Assembly: GCF_030272615.1 (NCBI RefSeq)
Contig: NC_081406.1
Span: 212,450,997 to 212,514,996 of the forward strand
Source of the DNA: Cryptomeria japonica
Lineage: Eukaryota > Streptophyta > Pinopsida > Cupressales > Cupressaceae
Length of the DNA: 64,000 bases
Reading direction: 5' to 3'
The translations under genes were made by a program, and so were the position numbers. Positions 11,698-22,489 of this stretch are shown piece by piece (position 1 is the stretch's first letter; each line of letters opens with the position of its first letter). Under the pieces are notes generated by a model, which worked only from the letters and a program-made list of their open reading frames with translations, was not told where the DNA came from and ran no database searches.

Positions 11698-12918
11698 TGT
11701 TGGCCATTTGGAGGAATTTATTATGTGTTGCATTAACTTTTTGTCATTGATGTCAACACTAGTTGTTTTGGCTACTTTATTGGCATCCTTCTGGTCCCGG
11801 TAGGTTGTTTGGTTTCTAGTTGGATTAGATCATGATGATCTGATATTCTCTAATATGTTTTGGCTTTTGGAAGTGGTTTAGATCTGCTATTAATGCTACT
11901 CAGATTCATTTTAAGTCAGTTGGTTTTGATTTGGTGATCGGATACTATCTTGTATGCTAGTAATATTGGTTTGTTGATCTAGTGAGGGTTTCACCGACAA
12001 AGCTTTGTTGAATTCTTTGATATTATGCATAAATGGTGTTGGTGCAGCTTCTAGTAGAGATTCGGGATGCTGATGGTGATCATGTTCAAGACTCGGCTGA
12101 TTGGGATCATTGCTTTAGCATCTATGGACCTAAATTGGGTCTGGATCTATCTAGGTTATGGATCGGCTTAATGTAATGTGTTGATTGGACTTCTCGATGT
12201 GTTTTTGGGATGTCATATGGGTTGGATATTATTTGTTTGGTCTCAGGCCAACATGTTTTGTAATTATGTAATTGCTTCATTGTTTGGTGGCCGACCTTAT
12301 TATTTGTGGTCAAAGGTTTGTATATATATGATGTAAGATCTCATTGTAGATCATATGTGAGGAATAATGATAGGATATTATAGGAGCGAATAAATTATTA
12401 ATCATTCATGCAGAGGATTTGGTCGATCATTGGTGATCAAGTTGGGTTTATGTAAGAGGATTTAGTCCTCCGGTATTGAGCTTAATCAGAACTGTACTCA
12501 AGCATAGGAGATGTTATCTTTGCAGTTCATTCTCTCTTCTGGATTGTAGTCTGGATTTTATGTAGTCAGTGAGACTTCTTTTTGTAATGAGCAGTGTGAT
12601 CTGCCTATTGGCCTTCCTATAAGTGTAGGCCCCTCAATTTGTAATCACATAATTACTGCATAAGTATTATCTAACTGTGGGTAGGCTTTTCACCATGGTT
12701 TTTCCCTTTACCAGTTTTTCCACGTACAAATCTTGGTGTCATGTGGATGGTATTTATTCTCTAATTGTTGTTTGTGCTTAATTTGTATATTTGTTATTTC
12801 GGTAATTGGTTTATGCATTCTAGTATTAAAGTTTTAATTGCTTAAGGTTCTGGTAATCTGGTGACAACTGATTCACCCCCTGTCTCAGTTGTCTTCAGGT
12901 TATTTGAAGTGTCTAATA
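11698..12918 (+). repeat. 3' LTR of copia element 1
   Basis: Direct repeat of 947-2209, starting TGTTGGCCATTTGG. It ends CTAATA where the 5' copy ends CTAACA, so the terminal CA is mutated. Many substitutions separate the two LTRs, which indicates an old insertion. Confidence 0.9.
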
Positions 12919-13329
12919 GTCTTAGTTCCTAAAGGACCGTGTGCGTGGTCCCTGCTAATAATTTTTTTTTTTTTAACTGTCAACTGTAACTTTTTTACCC
13001 TGCGGTCGAGAAGGAGTTTGGGCATGTTTTACCCTCCAAAATGCATGGGCTCGATTACTTCACACCCAATTACCATGGAAAGAGGTTAGTTATGTTTTTT
13101 TTGTTTTTTTTTTGCACATTTGATAAATTTTATTTATGTTTTCAATTTAAATTCACTGATTTTGATAAGTTTTTTTTAACTTTTTGTTACTAATATCATA
13201 TTTTGAAAATCCTGAACCACAACAAGATGCACCTCAAAACCCATAGAAAAACCCATAATAAAACCCACAACAAAACCACAACAAACACCTCCATCTCCTC
13301 CTTTAGGCCATACAACAACTACACAAGAG

Positions 13330-13872
13330 GAATTACTTAATCGGTTAGGGAAAAACACTACTAAAATAAATAGACAGATTAATAGATTGAAAAAATCTAA
13401 GCTTGAGCATCATTTATCCCTTGTCACTAGCCTAGAAACATTGGCTAGTGGTGTCACTGCAGTTTCGAGTTAGATTACAAAATGGGAAAACTATAGGGAT
13501 AGGTGTCACACTTATTATGCTGACGGGTTATCATATGATGCAGTGAAAAATAAAAACATAAGTAAAGCACAAATATGTGCTCTTTTTGTTGATCCTAGAA
13601 CTAGTGAGTCCTTACCTCTTAATGCAAAGAGGTTTCCCATACATTGGTGTACCAATAAGCAGATGAAGAATCTTTTTTGGAATAGGTGGTGGATGGTCTT
13701 TGATGAACCACCTTGTAATAATTTTGAGGTGCCATTATATTTTTTGAGGAAAGTATATTGTGAGTTTTTCCTCAATGAGCAGCCTAATTATTTTGATATG
13801 AGAGAGTTCCATGGTAGAGGTGGTGACTCTTCCCAAGATAGACCTAGAGCCCGTAGAGTCATCACCCCCTAG
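13330..13872 (+). pseudogene. Large coding block of the unknown gene
   Basis: After a Pro/Gln/Thr-rich lead the frame reads a charged, possibly coiled-coil segment (INRQINRLKKSKLEHHL), one in-frame TAG near 13472, then a compact globular-looking region with several tryptophans (FPIHWCTNKQMKNLFWNRWW, VPLYFLRKVYCEFFLNEQ). The part from 13543 is open to the TAG at 13872. No match to a known domain comes to mind; the tryptophan-rich segment looks like a folded domain rather than random sequence. Confidence 0.45.
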
Positions 13873-13943
13873 CACCTAAACCCAAGGTGCATGCGACGGT
13901 CCCAGTAGCCTTGAAAGATTCGATGGAGCTAAAGACTCTTTAG

Positions 13944-14227
13944 GTGGCCACAACATTGACTGATGCGATCATTCAACATGTGACACAGTTAGCATACCCT
14001 CTTGGCTTGGACAATGATCCATTAGATGAAGCATTTGGTGTTGGTCAAACCATTGAGCATGTGTGTCCCACTTGCTCAGAAATATGCACAGGGATAGATG
14101 TCGAGGCCAGTGTAGATGGTTACATGTCCCATCTATGCATGATTTGTGGGAGCAGATGTCAGACCCACACGACTGAGGATATGGCACTGACAAATGAATT
14201 GATGGACATGTTGTTTGCTAGTCATCC
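13944..14227 (+). pseudogene. Cysteine-rich coding block of the unknown gene
   Basis: Preceded by TTTAG and followed by GT at 14228, so it looks like an exon. It encodes VATTLTDAIIQHVTQLAYPL, then a cysteine-rich part with two CXXC pairs, CPTCSEIC and CMICGSRC, about 30 residues apart, followed by QTH. Two CXXC pairs plus His suggest a small zinc-binding fold, but spacing to a named finger class cannot be asserted. It ends at a TAG if not spliced. Confidence 0.45.
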
Positions 14228-15691
14228 GTAGACACGGGTGTGTCAATTTGAATTCATAACATTTTATTTATTAATCACTTAAAATTTGTAATTGAAAATG
14301 AATTTTTATTTATAGATCGATTTAAATTGATACAAATAATATGCATTTCAGGATGCAATAGTGGGTGTTAATACACTATCTGATATTCCTCCCACAGTTA
14401 TTGCAGCTGCAACTTTGATGCTTGGGGTATAAATTTTGTAACATGTTAAAATAGAATAGTACTTTGAATTCAAAAAATATTATAAGATATACTAACTCTC
14501 TTTAACGCTTGACAATTTTTTATTTTGTAGGTGTTGACAGGGGACCAAATGTCCCACATTGATGATGTCATGCTCTTAGCGATCGATTTTGGCCTACAAA
14601 ACTATGTGGTGTCATATTTTGTACACCTTAATTTATGTATTCTTTTGATGGAATATGCAAGTCACTTACTTTTAGATTTGTTAAATTATGTTTAATATTA
14701 TCTACTAATATCTCTTGTGTTAATTTTGTTTGTTTTAGGGTACCCCCTCTATGTCTAAGCCTCATCCTCAGCGAAAGAAATCCTCGATGACGCCTAAACA
14801 TGGGAAGAAGGTAATTGAACACATTTTTAATTGTACAAATGTTTGAAAAGGTTGAAATTGTTTGAGTTGTAATTTGTAGATTGATTAGTGTTTTTTGTTT
14901 GTTTTATATACAACGACCATTGGGCTTGTAGATTTGTCGAATGCACTTGATACACTCGAAGATCGAGAGAGGGCAGAGGTATGTATCTCTACTTTATTTT
15001 CTTGATTTGATGATTATATGCACGTGTACATGTGAACTTGTGATAAATTATAATCTTATCATTTTTCATATAGGAAATATTCATAGTTGCTTCATTAATG
15101 GCGAGCCCTACTCCATGTACAGGAGAAGCATCTCAGGCTCTAGTAAACTTTTGTTTTATATATTGCATTAATTGTATTTAACCTACAATACTTATCATTA
15201 TATTAATTGTATTTAATCTTTAATCATTTTTCATATAGGTAATAGCCACAACTGCTCCATCAATGGTGAGCACTCCTTAGACTACTGGAGAAGCATATGA
15301 GGATTTGGTACACTTTTGTTCTCTATATTGTAGATTTTTAGTGTTTTTGATCTATATATGTTAGTACATTGTATTAATTAATTTTAATCTACAATAGGCC
15401 CCTACGCGGTTCGACTATAACTTGGATCCTTTCAAGTTTGTGTTCAAGAAAACTCCTAAGACTGACAAGGAGAAGAGAAAGAAGACAATAGATCCTAGAT
15501 CAACAGATGAGGTAATCTACATTTCAATTGCAAAGAAATTATGGTTAAATGCAAAGTTATGTTGATAATTGTCAACTATTTTCTACAAAAGGATTCTAAC
15601 TTGGCTTTTGAATTGTGGATGTGCAACCATCTACAAAGCCGCACACTATATCAAAAAGGCTCGATTTTGATGATCCACCATAAGTATAGGA

Positions 15692-16375
15692 TCATATAGT
15701 GTTACTTGTGTTCATTGAATGACCAATACATGTAGATATATTTTATATTTTTATTGTATATTGATTTGGACATAGCATATGCCACATTTTTGTAAAACTT
15801 GTATTGACTTGGCATATGTCTTTTTTGATATTTGGTCCAATAAATGTGTATTATGAATGTTTATATTCAGTCCAATAAATGTGTATTATATTCATTATTG
15901 TGCATTTCATTGATATTGATAGGCATATTCGGTACATACAGAATTTGTTCATTGTGTTGCTTACTGTGCATTTTGATATATATAAATGATTATTTATAAA
16001 GAATTTGCTCGGTGTATTTGGTGGCTGCCCTTTTATAAAGTTAAATGAATATTTGCCTATTTAATCAACAATATGAATATAAACAACAAAAATATATGAT
16101 ATAAAGCATTGCAATTGTGGAATATGATTTGATAAGCTTTGTAAAATATTGAATAACCCTACAAAATTTCTTGTCTTAATCAAAATAAAATTCAATGGTA
16201 ATGGTTAGATTTGATCCGTGGTAATGATCACTAGATGCTTTTGATTCCTTTTGTCAAATTTATGTTTTTATCTAAATAAGGTGATTTGGGACCATTAATG
16301 ATCATTTGAAATCATTTGTGGAAGTTTGGGGTCATTTAGATTAAAGATGTAAAAGTTGTTCAGTTGTTGTCAAAG
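15692..16375. other. AT-rich spacer, no gene seen
   Basis: Very AT-rich sequence between the unknown gene and the tandem repeat array. A short duplicated phrase (TTGGTCCAATAAATGTGTATTAT / TCAGTCCAATAAATGTG, near 15834 and 15868) is present. No coding potential. Confidence 0.6.
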
Positions 16376-17812
16376 TGTCATTGTGGGCACAAACCAACAT
16401 AATGAGAATTTTTGGGTGGGTAGGTTTACACTAGGCATGCTCCTGTTATGCCTCCCAAAGCACTAGAACATTGAGAGCCATACCCTACCGATGCGATCTC
16501 CCAAGTGCCCTGAGTCCAAAAAAATGTCAAACTTTGATGAATTATTTCTTGCAATCTAGGATGCATATGATCGATCTGTTTGAACCTATAGGGTCAAGTG
16601 AGGCTCCTCTACAATGACCTATCTCAGTATATGATGACTCGCAACCATTTTCAAATGGTAGCATTTTTTCACTTGCTGCAAAAATCATCAGTGGTATGCA
16701 ATGCAAAGTTGCAAGATAGGCTAGATTTGATTTTGTTCGTCATGGGCACAAACCAACATCACAAGCATGTTTGGGTGGGTAATCTTATGCTAGGTATTCT
16801 CCTGGCGTTCCTCCCAATGCACCAAAACATCAAGAGCCACACCCTTTCGGCGCGATCTCTTAAGTGCCCTAAGTCCAAAGAAATGTCAAACTTTGATGAA
16901 CTATTTCTCGCAATCCAAAATTCATATGTTCAATTTGTTTGAACCTATAGGGTCAAGTGAGGCTCATCTACAATGACCTATCTTAGTTTCTGACGACTCA
17001 GAGCCATTTCAAATGGTAGCATTTTTCACCTGCTGCAAAAATCGTCAGTGGCATGCAATGCTAAGTTGTATGATAGGCTAGATTTGATCTCATTCATCAT
17101 GGGCACAAACCAAAATAATAAGAATGTTTGGGTGGATAGGTTTATGCTAGGTATGCTCTTGTTGTGTCTCCCAATGTGTTGGAACATTGAGAGTCATACC
17201 CTATCGATGCAATCTCTCAAGTGCCCTAAGTCCAAAAAATTGTCAAACTTTGGAGGACTGTTTCTCGCAATCTAGGATGCATATGATCGATCCATTTGAA
17301 CCTATAGGGTCACGTGAGGCTCATCTACAATGATCTATCTTGATTTTTAATGAATCGGAGCCATTTTCAAAATGTAGCATTTTTTCACCTAGTACAAAAA
17401 TCGTCAGTAGCATGCATTGCAAAGTTACAAGATAGGCTAGATTTGATTTTGTTCATCATGGGCACAAACCAAATTCATGAGTGCATCTGGGTGGGTAATT
17501 TTATGATAGGAATGCTCCTATTATGCCTCCCAATGTGCCAAAATGTCGAGAGCCATACCCTACCGACATGATCTCTCAAGTCCCATGAGTCCAAAAAATT
17601 TCAAAATTTGAAAGATAGTTTCTCATAATCCAAGATCCATATGATCAAACCATTTGAACCTATAGGGTCACATGAGGCTCAGCTATAATGGCCTATCTCG
17701 GTTTCTGATGACTCGGAGCCATTTTCAAATGGTAGCATTTTTTCACCTACTGCAAAAACCGTCAGTGGCATGCAATGCAAAGTTGCAACATAGGCTAGAT
17801 TTGATTTTGCTC
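16376..17812 (+). repeat. ~357-bp tandem repeat array (about 4 copies), split by gypsy
   Basis: The phrase GAACCTATAGGGTCA recurs at 16582, 16941, 17298 and 17655, giving a period of 357-359. Each unit also holds GGGCACAAACCAA, GGGTGGGTA and CTCCCAATG. The array starts with a partial unit and is cut at 17812 inside the phrase GATTTTGTTCATCATGGGC, which resumes at 36172. Short frames occur in each copy, but stops are conserved at the unit junction, so this is satellite-like DNA. Confidence 0.9.
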
Positions 17813-18541
17813 TGTGTAGGGGAAAAAGTGAGACTGAGTATGGAAAACCTAATCCCACTCTCATACACACTCATGGAGTACGAAAGAGCCTAGGGAGGTA
17901 ACACACTTTGGCTACTTCTTATGAGAAAGAGAGAGTCGTGGTTACCTCTTAGGTTTTCTATTCCTTTGTTGTAAATGAGAGAGAGGAATGATGCAAAAAT
18001 GCAATCTAACCTAGAATGCAAGTAAGCAAGAAAACCCTAATATAAGAATGCAGATCAAAGCATAATTGATATAAAAATGCAATCTTTTGGGGTTAAGAAT
18101 TATTATATCATAGGATTATGCACTCAAAATTTTGGGGAAAAAGCCGAGGACCATGTGCATTCTCGCCACAGTCCAACCAACTTTTCACCAAATTTTAGGG
18201 GCCCTAAGATATGATGATATTAGAGCGCATCCCAAAGTTATGATTGATTTTGAGATGTTTTGATATGTGAAATCGGGCCTAAACGATTGAAATAAGATAT
18301 TTAGGGTTTATGATTAAATGATTCATTGAAGGAATAAAATGAAAAGGGGCATGCTTAGGGTAAAGGGCCCAACTTTATAACATGTAAAGTGATGAAACAT
18401 GACTTTAGATTTATTTAAATTAATTAATTAAATGCTTAAAGGGGGATTGGAAATGCAAGATGCAAGACACACTAAGGTGGATGCTAACCTAAGTGTGAAA
18501 TTGTACCACCCTAGAAAGGGTGTACAATTACTGACACTACG
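17813..18541 (-). repeat. 3' LTR of gypsy element, internally deleted
   Basis: Matches both ends of the 5' LTR at 34510-36171, but lacks about 950 bases present there as 34768-35713. The joint is at about 18075 (TTGATAT next to AAAAATGCAATC). The outer end ACACTACG corresponds to ACACTACA in the other copy. Confidence 0.85.
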
Positions 18542-19109
18542 TTTAGCCCCCACTTTAGCGATCATATGACACTGCATGCTTATGCAAGATAAAGTACAGA
18601 AAAATAAACATTTTTTGAAAGTGGATATAGCCATAAGTTGTCAGACGAATCCCATAGCGATATCTATAGTACACAATTAGGAACCACACCCTACAAAACC
18701 ACATGTTATATCACAAAATCACCTAATGCTTACTAAGGAAGGTGATGAAATTTGTGGGTAGCTATATGATCCCCCTATTTTGGCTTGCTTATTAGTGAGG
18801 TGAAACTGGGTATCATGTTTACCACAATGAATTATGATAAAGATTTTGATGAAGCAAGTTCACAACAAGGCTTGATTAATCATCCAAGAATATTATGGAA
18901 TTAATGCAAAGCGAGAGGGAAAACTCATGATTCCAATGCCACCAATGGTGTGAGAATCAGAGCTTCCTAGCTCAAGATATGATAGATTGAAGAAGGGTTT
19001 TAACTTAAAAACATAAAGTGAAAAAGTTCATAATGCATATATATAAAAGTGACACCTTCATTTGTCACTTTTGACTCTTTGGCACTATTCACTGCAGAGG
19101 AGCCCACAT
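18542..19109 (-). other. Gypsy polypurine tract and 3' non-coding region
   Basis: Directly inside the 3' LTR, the - strand reads a purine-rich tract (CTAAAGTGGGGGCTAAA at 18543-18559), the expected plus-strand primer. The remaining 550 bases are non-coding. A short inverted repeat (AAGTGACACC / TTGTCACTTTTG) lies near 19050. The right boundary with the PMD sequence is approximate. Confidence 0.6.
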
Positions 19110-20796
19110 ATTAGCCATCATGCCTTGATGTCGACCTTAGCGACCTACGAGAATGGAGATATTGTGCCAATCCTTATTTGCTGACCAACCACTCGACGAG
19201 GTGAGTTGACCTCTCGTTAAATCTCTTTTAACTTTTTTTGTATGCTTTCACTGATGATGTCATCGCCAAGACCGGGTCTGGGCCTTCTCTTCAGGCACCT
19301 TGGGGTCCTAGGGCATCCTGGTCCCCCTAGGGCACCCTAGTCCCAAGGGGGTGCCCTGGTCCTCCAAGGGAACCCTGGTCCCATTTGGGAGCCCTGGTCC
19401 CACTTGGGCGCCCTGGTCTCAGTAGGGTGCCTTGGTCCACTTAGGGTGCCCTGGTCCCTATTCGAAGCGACTAGTGGCAACATGAGATCAGGTGATTTAA
19501 TGTTAGAATAGATAGAATGAATGCATTGATTAGATGATAATGATGATGATCGATTATTGATGATAGGATGCTTTTCTTTTTGTAGACACTACCATACATC
19601 CATGAGCATACTGTCGAGATCACCTTCCAGAGCCTTCGGGAGCACATCCCAAGGTTGACAACAAGGGAGAGGGAGTTGCTACATATAGTGGGCTTGTGGT
19701 ATGTGATGACTATGTCTGCCATCAGATTCAATTCTATGATGTTGATGGTATTGATGGAGAGATGGGGCGTAGACACGTCGACATTCTTGTTACCTGTGGG
19801 GGAGATGACAATCACCCTCGAGGATGTATACTACATCTTGTGCCTTCCCATTAGGGGGAGACCATGAGATATCGATCTGACCATACTGAGGAGGATTATA
19901 AGAGAGAGAAGGTGTATGATGTGGGGAGAGTGATACTCACTGAGATGAGGGGCCATATCATGGTCAACGAGCTCCTACACCCTACTGGTGAGGTTCCATT
20001 AGTGAGGTGACTCATGATCGCGACCCTTGCATTAGCCATGTGCCCTAATGGGTGCAAAACACACATGCATGGAGGACTCATCTATACTATCTGAGCAATG
20101 GAGAGACATAGGAGGGTATACTCATGGGGTAGGAGCATACTTGTGCATCTCTATCACAACCTTGGGGAGTATGTATTTGGGCAGGGATGCAGCCTGATGA
20201 CATGCACGCTACTACAAGTATGGATGTTCGAGCATATTACCTGCACTAGGCCTGTTGGAGCCTCTATAGACTTAGTCCCAAAGCAGCCTAGGGTATTTTC
20301 TTATCCACTTACCTGTGAGTGGCGATTCAACAATCTCCTGAATTGGAGGTTGAGCTTAGATAGATTAATAGCGAGCAGTCATATGGAGACCCTACCTTAG
20401 GATGTACATATGGGTAGGGATACACAGCCAATTGTTCAGTATGTAGAGGAACCGTGTACTAGAGGGGTGGTACAGCCACATAGTCATTCCCTTCTACTTT
20501 GACCAAGTTTGGTGATAGTTCAGGTTTGTGAAGTGCATTCTTATTGATGTGTCTATGTACATCCAACACTCACGTGTGATGTTGAGGCTAGGAGCCATTC
20601 CTAGGCCTGCCAGTGATGAGATCGACATTATGGATTCAGACGGGTTTGATCAGGACATTGCGACAGACTATAGAGATGATTCGATCATGCACCAGTGGTA
20701 CATCACATGGTGGGGGAGGACATACCCTAGAGCCATCTTCCCAACAAACTTCCCTTAAGGGAACCCCATACCATGGAGATAGAGAGGCGATGGAGG
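19110..20796 (+). pseudogene. Plant mobile domain (PMD, aminotransferase-like) gene, broken
   Basis: PMD proteins are found in plants as transposon-encoded and as domesticated MAIN/MAIL forms. A likely first exon near 19115-19199 ends in GTGAGT; an intron of about 385 bases with a 19-bp minisatellite follows; then from 19587 the sequence reads TLPYIHEHTVEITFQSLREH, MSAIRFNSMMLMVLMERWG, and the hallmark LLPVGEMTITLEDVYYILCL (family: F..P.GEMT.TL.DV..L.GLP). A stop and a frameshift follow at about 19866; the frame resumes as HTEEDYKREKVYDVGRV, VYSWGRSILVHLYHNLGE, LLQVWMFEHI and ends near 20756 (MHQWYITWWGRTYPRA). Several stops make it a pseudogene. Its 3' end abuts copia non-coding DNA at about 20797. 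Confidence 0.75.
19312..19465 (+). repeat. 19-bp minisatellite in the PMD intron (8 copies)
   Basis: Units of the type AGGGTGCCCTGGTCCCACT repeat with an exact 19-base period; the GTCC/GTCT element falls at 19321, 19340, 19359, 19378, 19397, 19416, 19435 and 19454. Units differ mainly in the 5 bases after GGTCC. Confidence 0.9.
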
Positions 20797-21652
20797 GTAT
20801 GGACTATCTCACTAGAAGTTGACATCAATGCCAAAGGGAGAGATTGTTGGCAATTTGGCACTAAGTTGTCATTCATGTCAACCGGCATGATGAATACTCA
20901 CATAAGGGTGAGCATAAAGAATGAAGACCTACCAGGAGTCTCACACCACTGAAGGTGAAGATGTGTTACCAGTATAGTGTGCTCTACCATTTAACAGAAG
21001 AAGAAATCTCTACCGGAAAAGAGTTGTATCGGTATGTGTTTTTCGGACCAATTGTGTGTTGGTGGGCCATTTATTGATCATTGTGATGCCATGTGAAGTA
21101 GAGATGGTAAACATGTTGTGGTTGGTGAAGCCTCATCGATAGGGTTGATGAAACAGATAATCGCCATTAATGGAGGAGTCACAAATCATGAGATTGTATC
21201 AGACTGATTGGGGCTCAAGGAAGAAGGAATGACAGAGGAAGATCAGAGAGTAGTTGGCACCTAAATCTATGCAAGGGAAATCTGATTCAGGAAGTCCTCG
21301 AAAACAAATCTTCTGAAGCGCTTTATGTGTCGACTGATTTCATGACAGAAGATCTGATATGAGATTGCCATTTCCAAAAAATGTGCATTGGATAATGGAA
21401 ACTTTGTGCAGGTGCGTCCTTGTAGGATAGGTGATTGATCCGAGATAGGTAGGATTGGATCTCATGAAGATTGTGTCAAAGAGAAGAAACCCTAACTGAT
21501 CAAGTTTTTGAATTACGTTCTGGCAGGAAATCACCATATAAGAAATGAGAGCTCAAAACAAAAAGATTGATGCTGCGAAAGAGGAGAAGTGTAGAGAGAA
21601 GTAAGCAAAGAAAAGAATTATGAGCCTTAGAAAGAATTCTATGAAAGTTGCA
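20797..21652 (+). repeat. Copia 3' end, polypurine tract and partial LTR
   Basis: 20799-20831 nearly equals 24332-24363 (TATGGACTATCTCACTAG...). It is followed by the polypurine tract CCAAAGGGAGAGAT (20831-20844) and an LTR start at 20845. About 800 LTR bases match the inverted LTR at 27399-28859, and then the sequence passes directly into integrase at about 21653. So the rest of the LTR, gag and protease have been deleted. Confidence 0.8.
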
Positions 21653-22484
21653 ATAAGAAAAAAGGGGTGTGTGAGGAATATTCCACCCATCATCCGGTAA
21701 ACACATTTTGTGATGAATTTGTAGAAGGTAAGCAAACAAAAGTGAGTTTCAGGACAAAGGAGCACAACACCTCAAGACCACTTGAAATTGTGCATACAGA
21801 TCTATGTGGTCCAACTCGAACAAGAGAACTTGCTGGTGAAAGATACTTTATGCTTTTCATTGATGACTACTCAAGGATGATATGGGTCACCTTTCTGCAA
21901 GACAAATCAAAAGCATTTGAAAAATTTAAGATCTTTCAGAAAATGGTAGAAAAGGAAAGTGGGTACAGATTAAAATGCCTAAGATCAAACAGGGGTGGAG
22001 AGTTCACATCAAATTAATTTTAGGATTATTGTGAAAAACATGGAATTAGAAGGCAATACTCTACTCCTAGACATGATAGCAAAATGGTGTGGTAGAAAGG
22101 AAAAATAGGACAGTCAAGGAGATGGCCAGAACCATGTTAAATGAGGCTAGTCTATTGGATACATATTGGAAAGAAGTTGTTCATACTGCTGCATACACTT
22201 TGAATCAGGTTCAATTAAGAACAAACAACAAAATAAAACCTTATGAGTTATGGTATGATCGAAAGCCATCAGTCAAATACTTCAAAGTATTTGGAAGCAA
22301 GTGCTTCATTAAGAAAGATATGGATGGTCTAGGAAGTTTTGACTCCAGGAGTGATGAAGGAATCTTCCTTGGTTACTCATCTAACAGCAAAGCCTACAAA
22401 TGCTACAATAAAAGACTAAGAAGGGTCATTGAGAGTGTGCATGTAAAAGGTGATGAAGATATGCACAAAGGATGTCAACCATAG
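21653..22484 (+). pseudogene. pol: Copia integrase (+ fragment)
   Basis: Begins within the pre-integrase segment (VNTFCDEFVEGKQTKVSF). The core shows IVHTDLCGP (first Asp), LRSNRGGEFTS where the second Asp is replaced, a stop at about 22015, and VERKNRTVKEMARTM (Glu) after a frameshift. Next come ELWYDRKPSVKYFKVFGSKC and DEGIFLGYSSNSKAYKC, standard copia integrase C-terminal blocks. Confidence 0.85.
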
Positions 22485-22489
22485 GCTAA

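Larger units (their letters stand above)
947..12918 (+). mobile_element. Ty1/copia retrotransposon 1 (Sirevirus-like), with two insertions
   Basis: Two direct LTRs (947-2209 and 11698-12918) flank a primer binding site, gag, protease-integrase-RT-RNase H in copia order, and a 3' non-coding region with several polypurine tracts. Multiple polypurine tracts are known for Sireviruses, hence the lineage call. The internal region is interrupted by a solo LTR (4722-7319) and by a second insertion (about 8750-11000). The flanking pentamers (CTCGT left, GTCTT right) do not match, so no target duplication is visible. The pol region has several in-frame stops and frameshifts, so this copy is dead. Confidence 0.9.
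13030..15690 (+). pseudogene. Multi-exon gene of unknown function, decaying
   Basis: I do not recognise this family. Coding-like blocks bounded by AG and GT lie at 14352-14426, 14531-14605, 14739-14810, 15074-15142, 15239-15307 and 15398-15511 (75, 75, 72, 69, 69 and 114 bases, all multiples of three and all read in phase 0), with a 47-48-base block at 14931-14978. Upstream is a Pro/Gln-rich stretch, then a block to 13872 and one at 13944-14227. The end is lysine/arginine-rich (KKTPKTDKEKRKK) and may be nuclear. One TAG interrupts the exon at 15239 and another lies near 13472; frameshifts lie upstream. The GCGTACGC-type cluster lies just 5'. Introns show it is not retrotransposon pol. Confidence 0.5.

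Noticed and set aside
16598-17893. Series of similar 70-114-residue frames on + in the 357-bp repeat
   Set aside because: They recur because the DNA repeats; the unit junction has conserved stops (the TAG in CTATAGGG) and no domain is visible.
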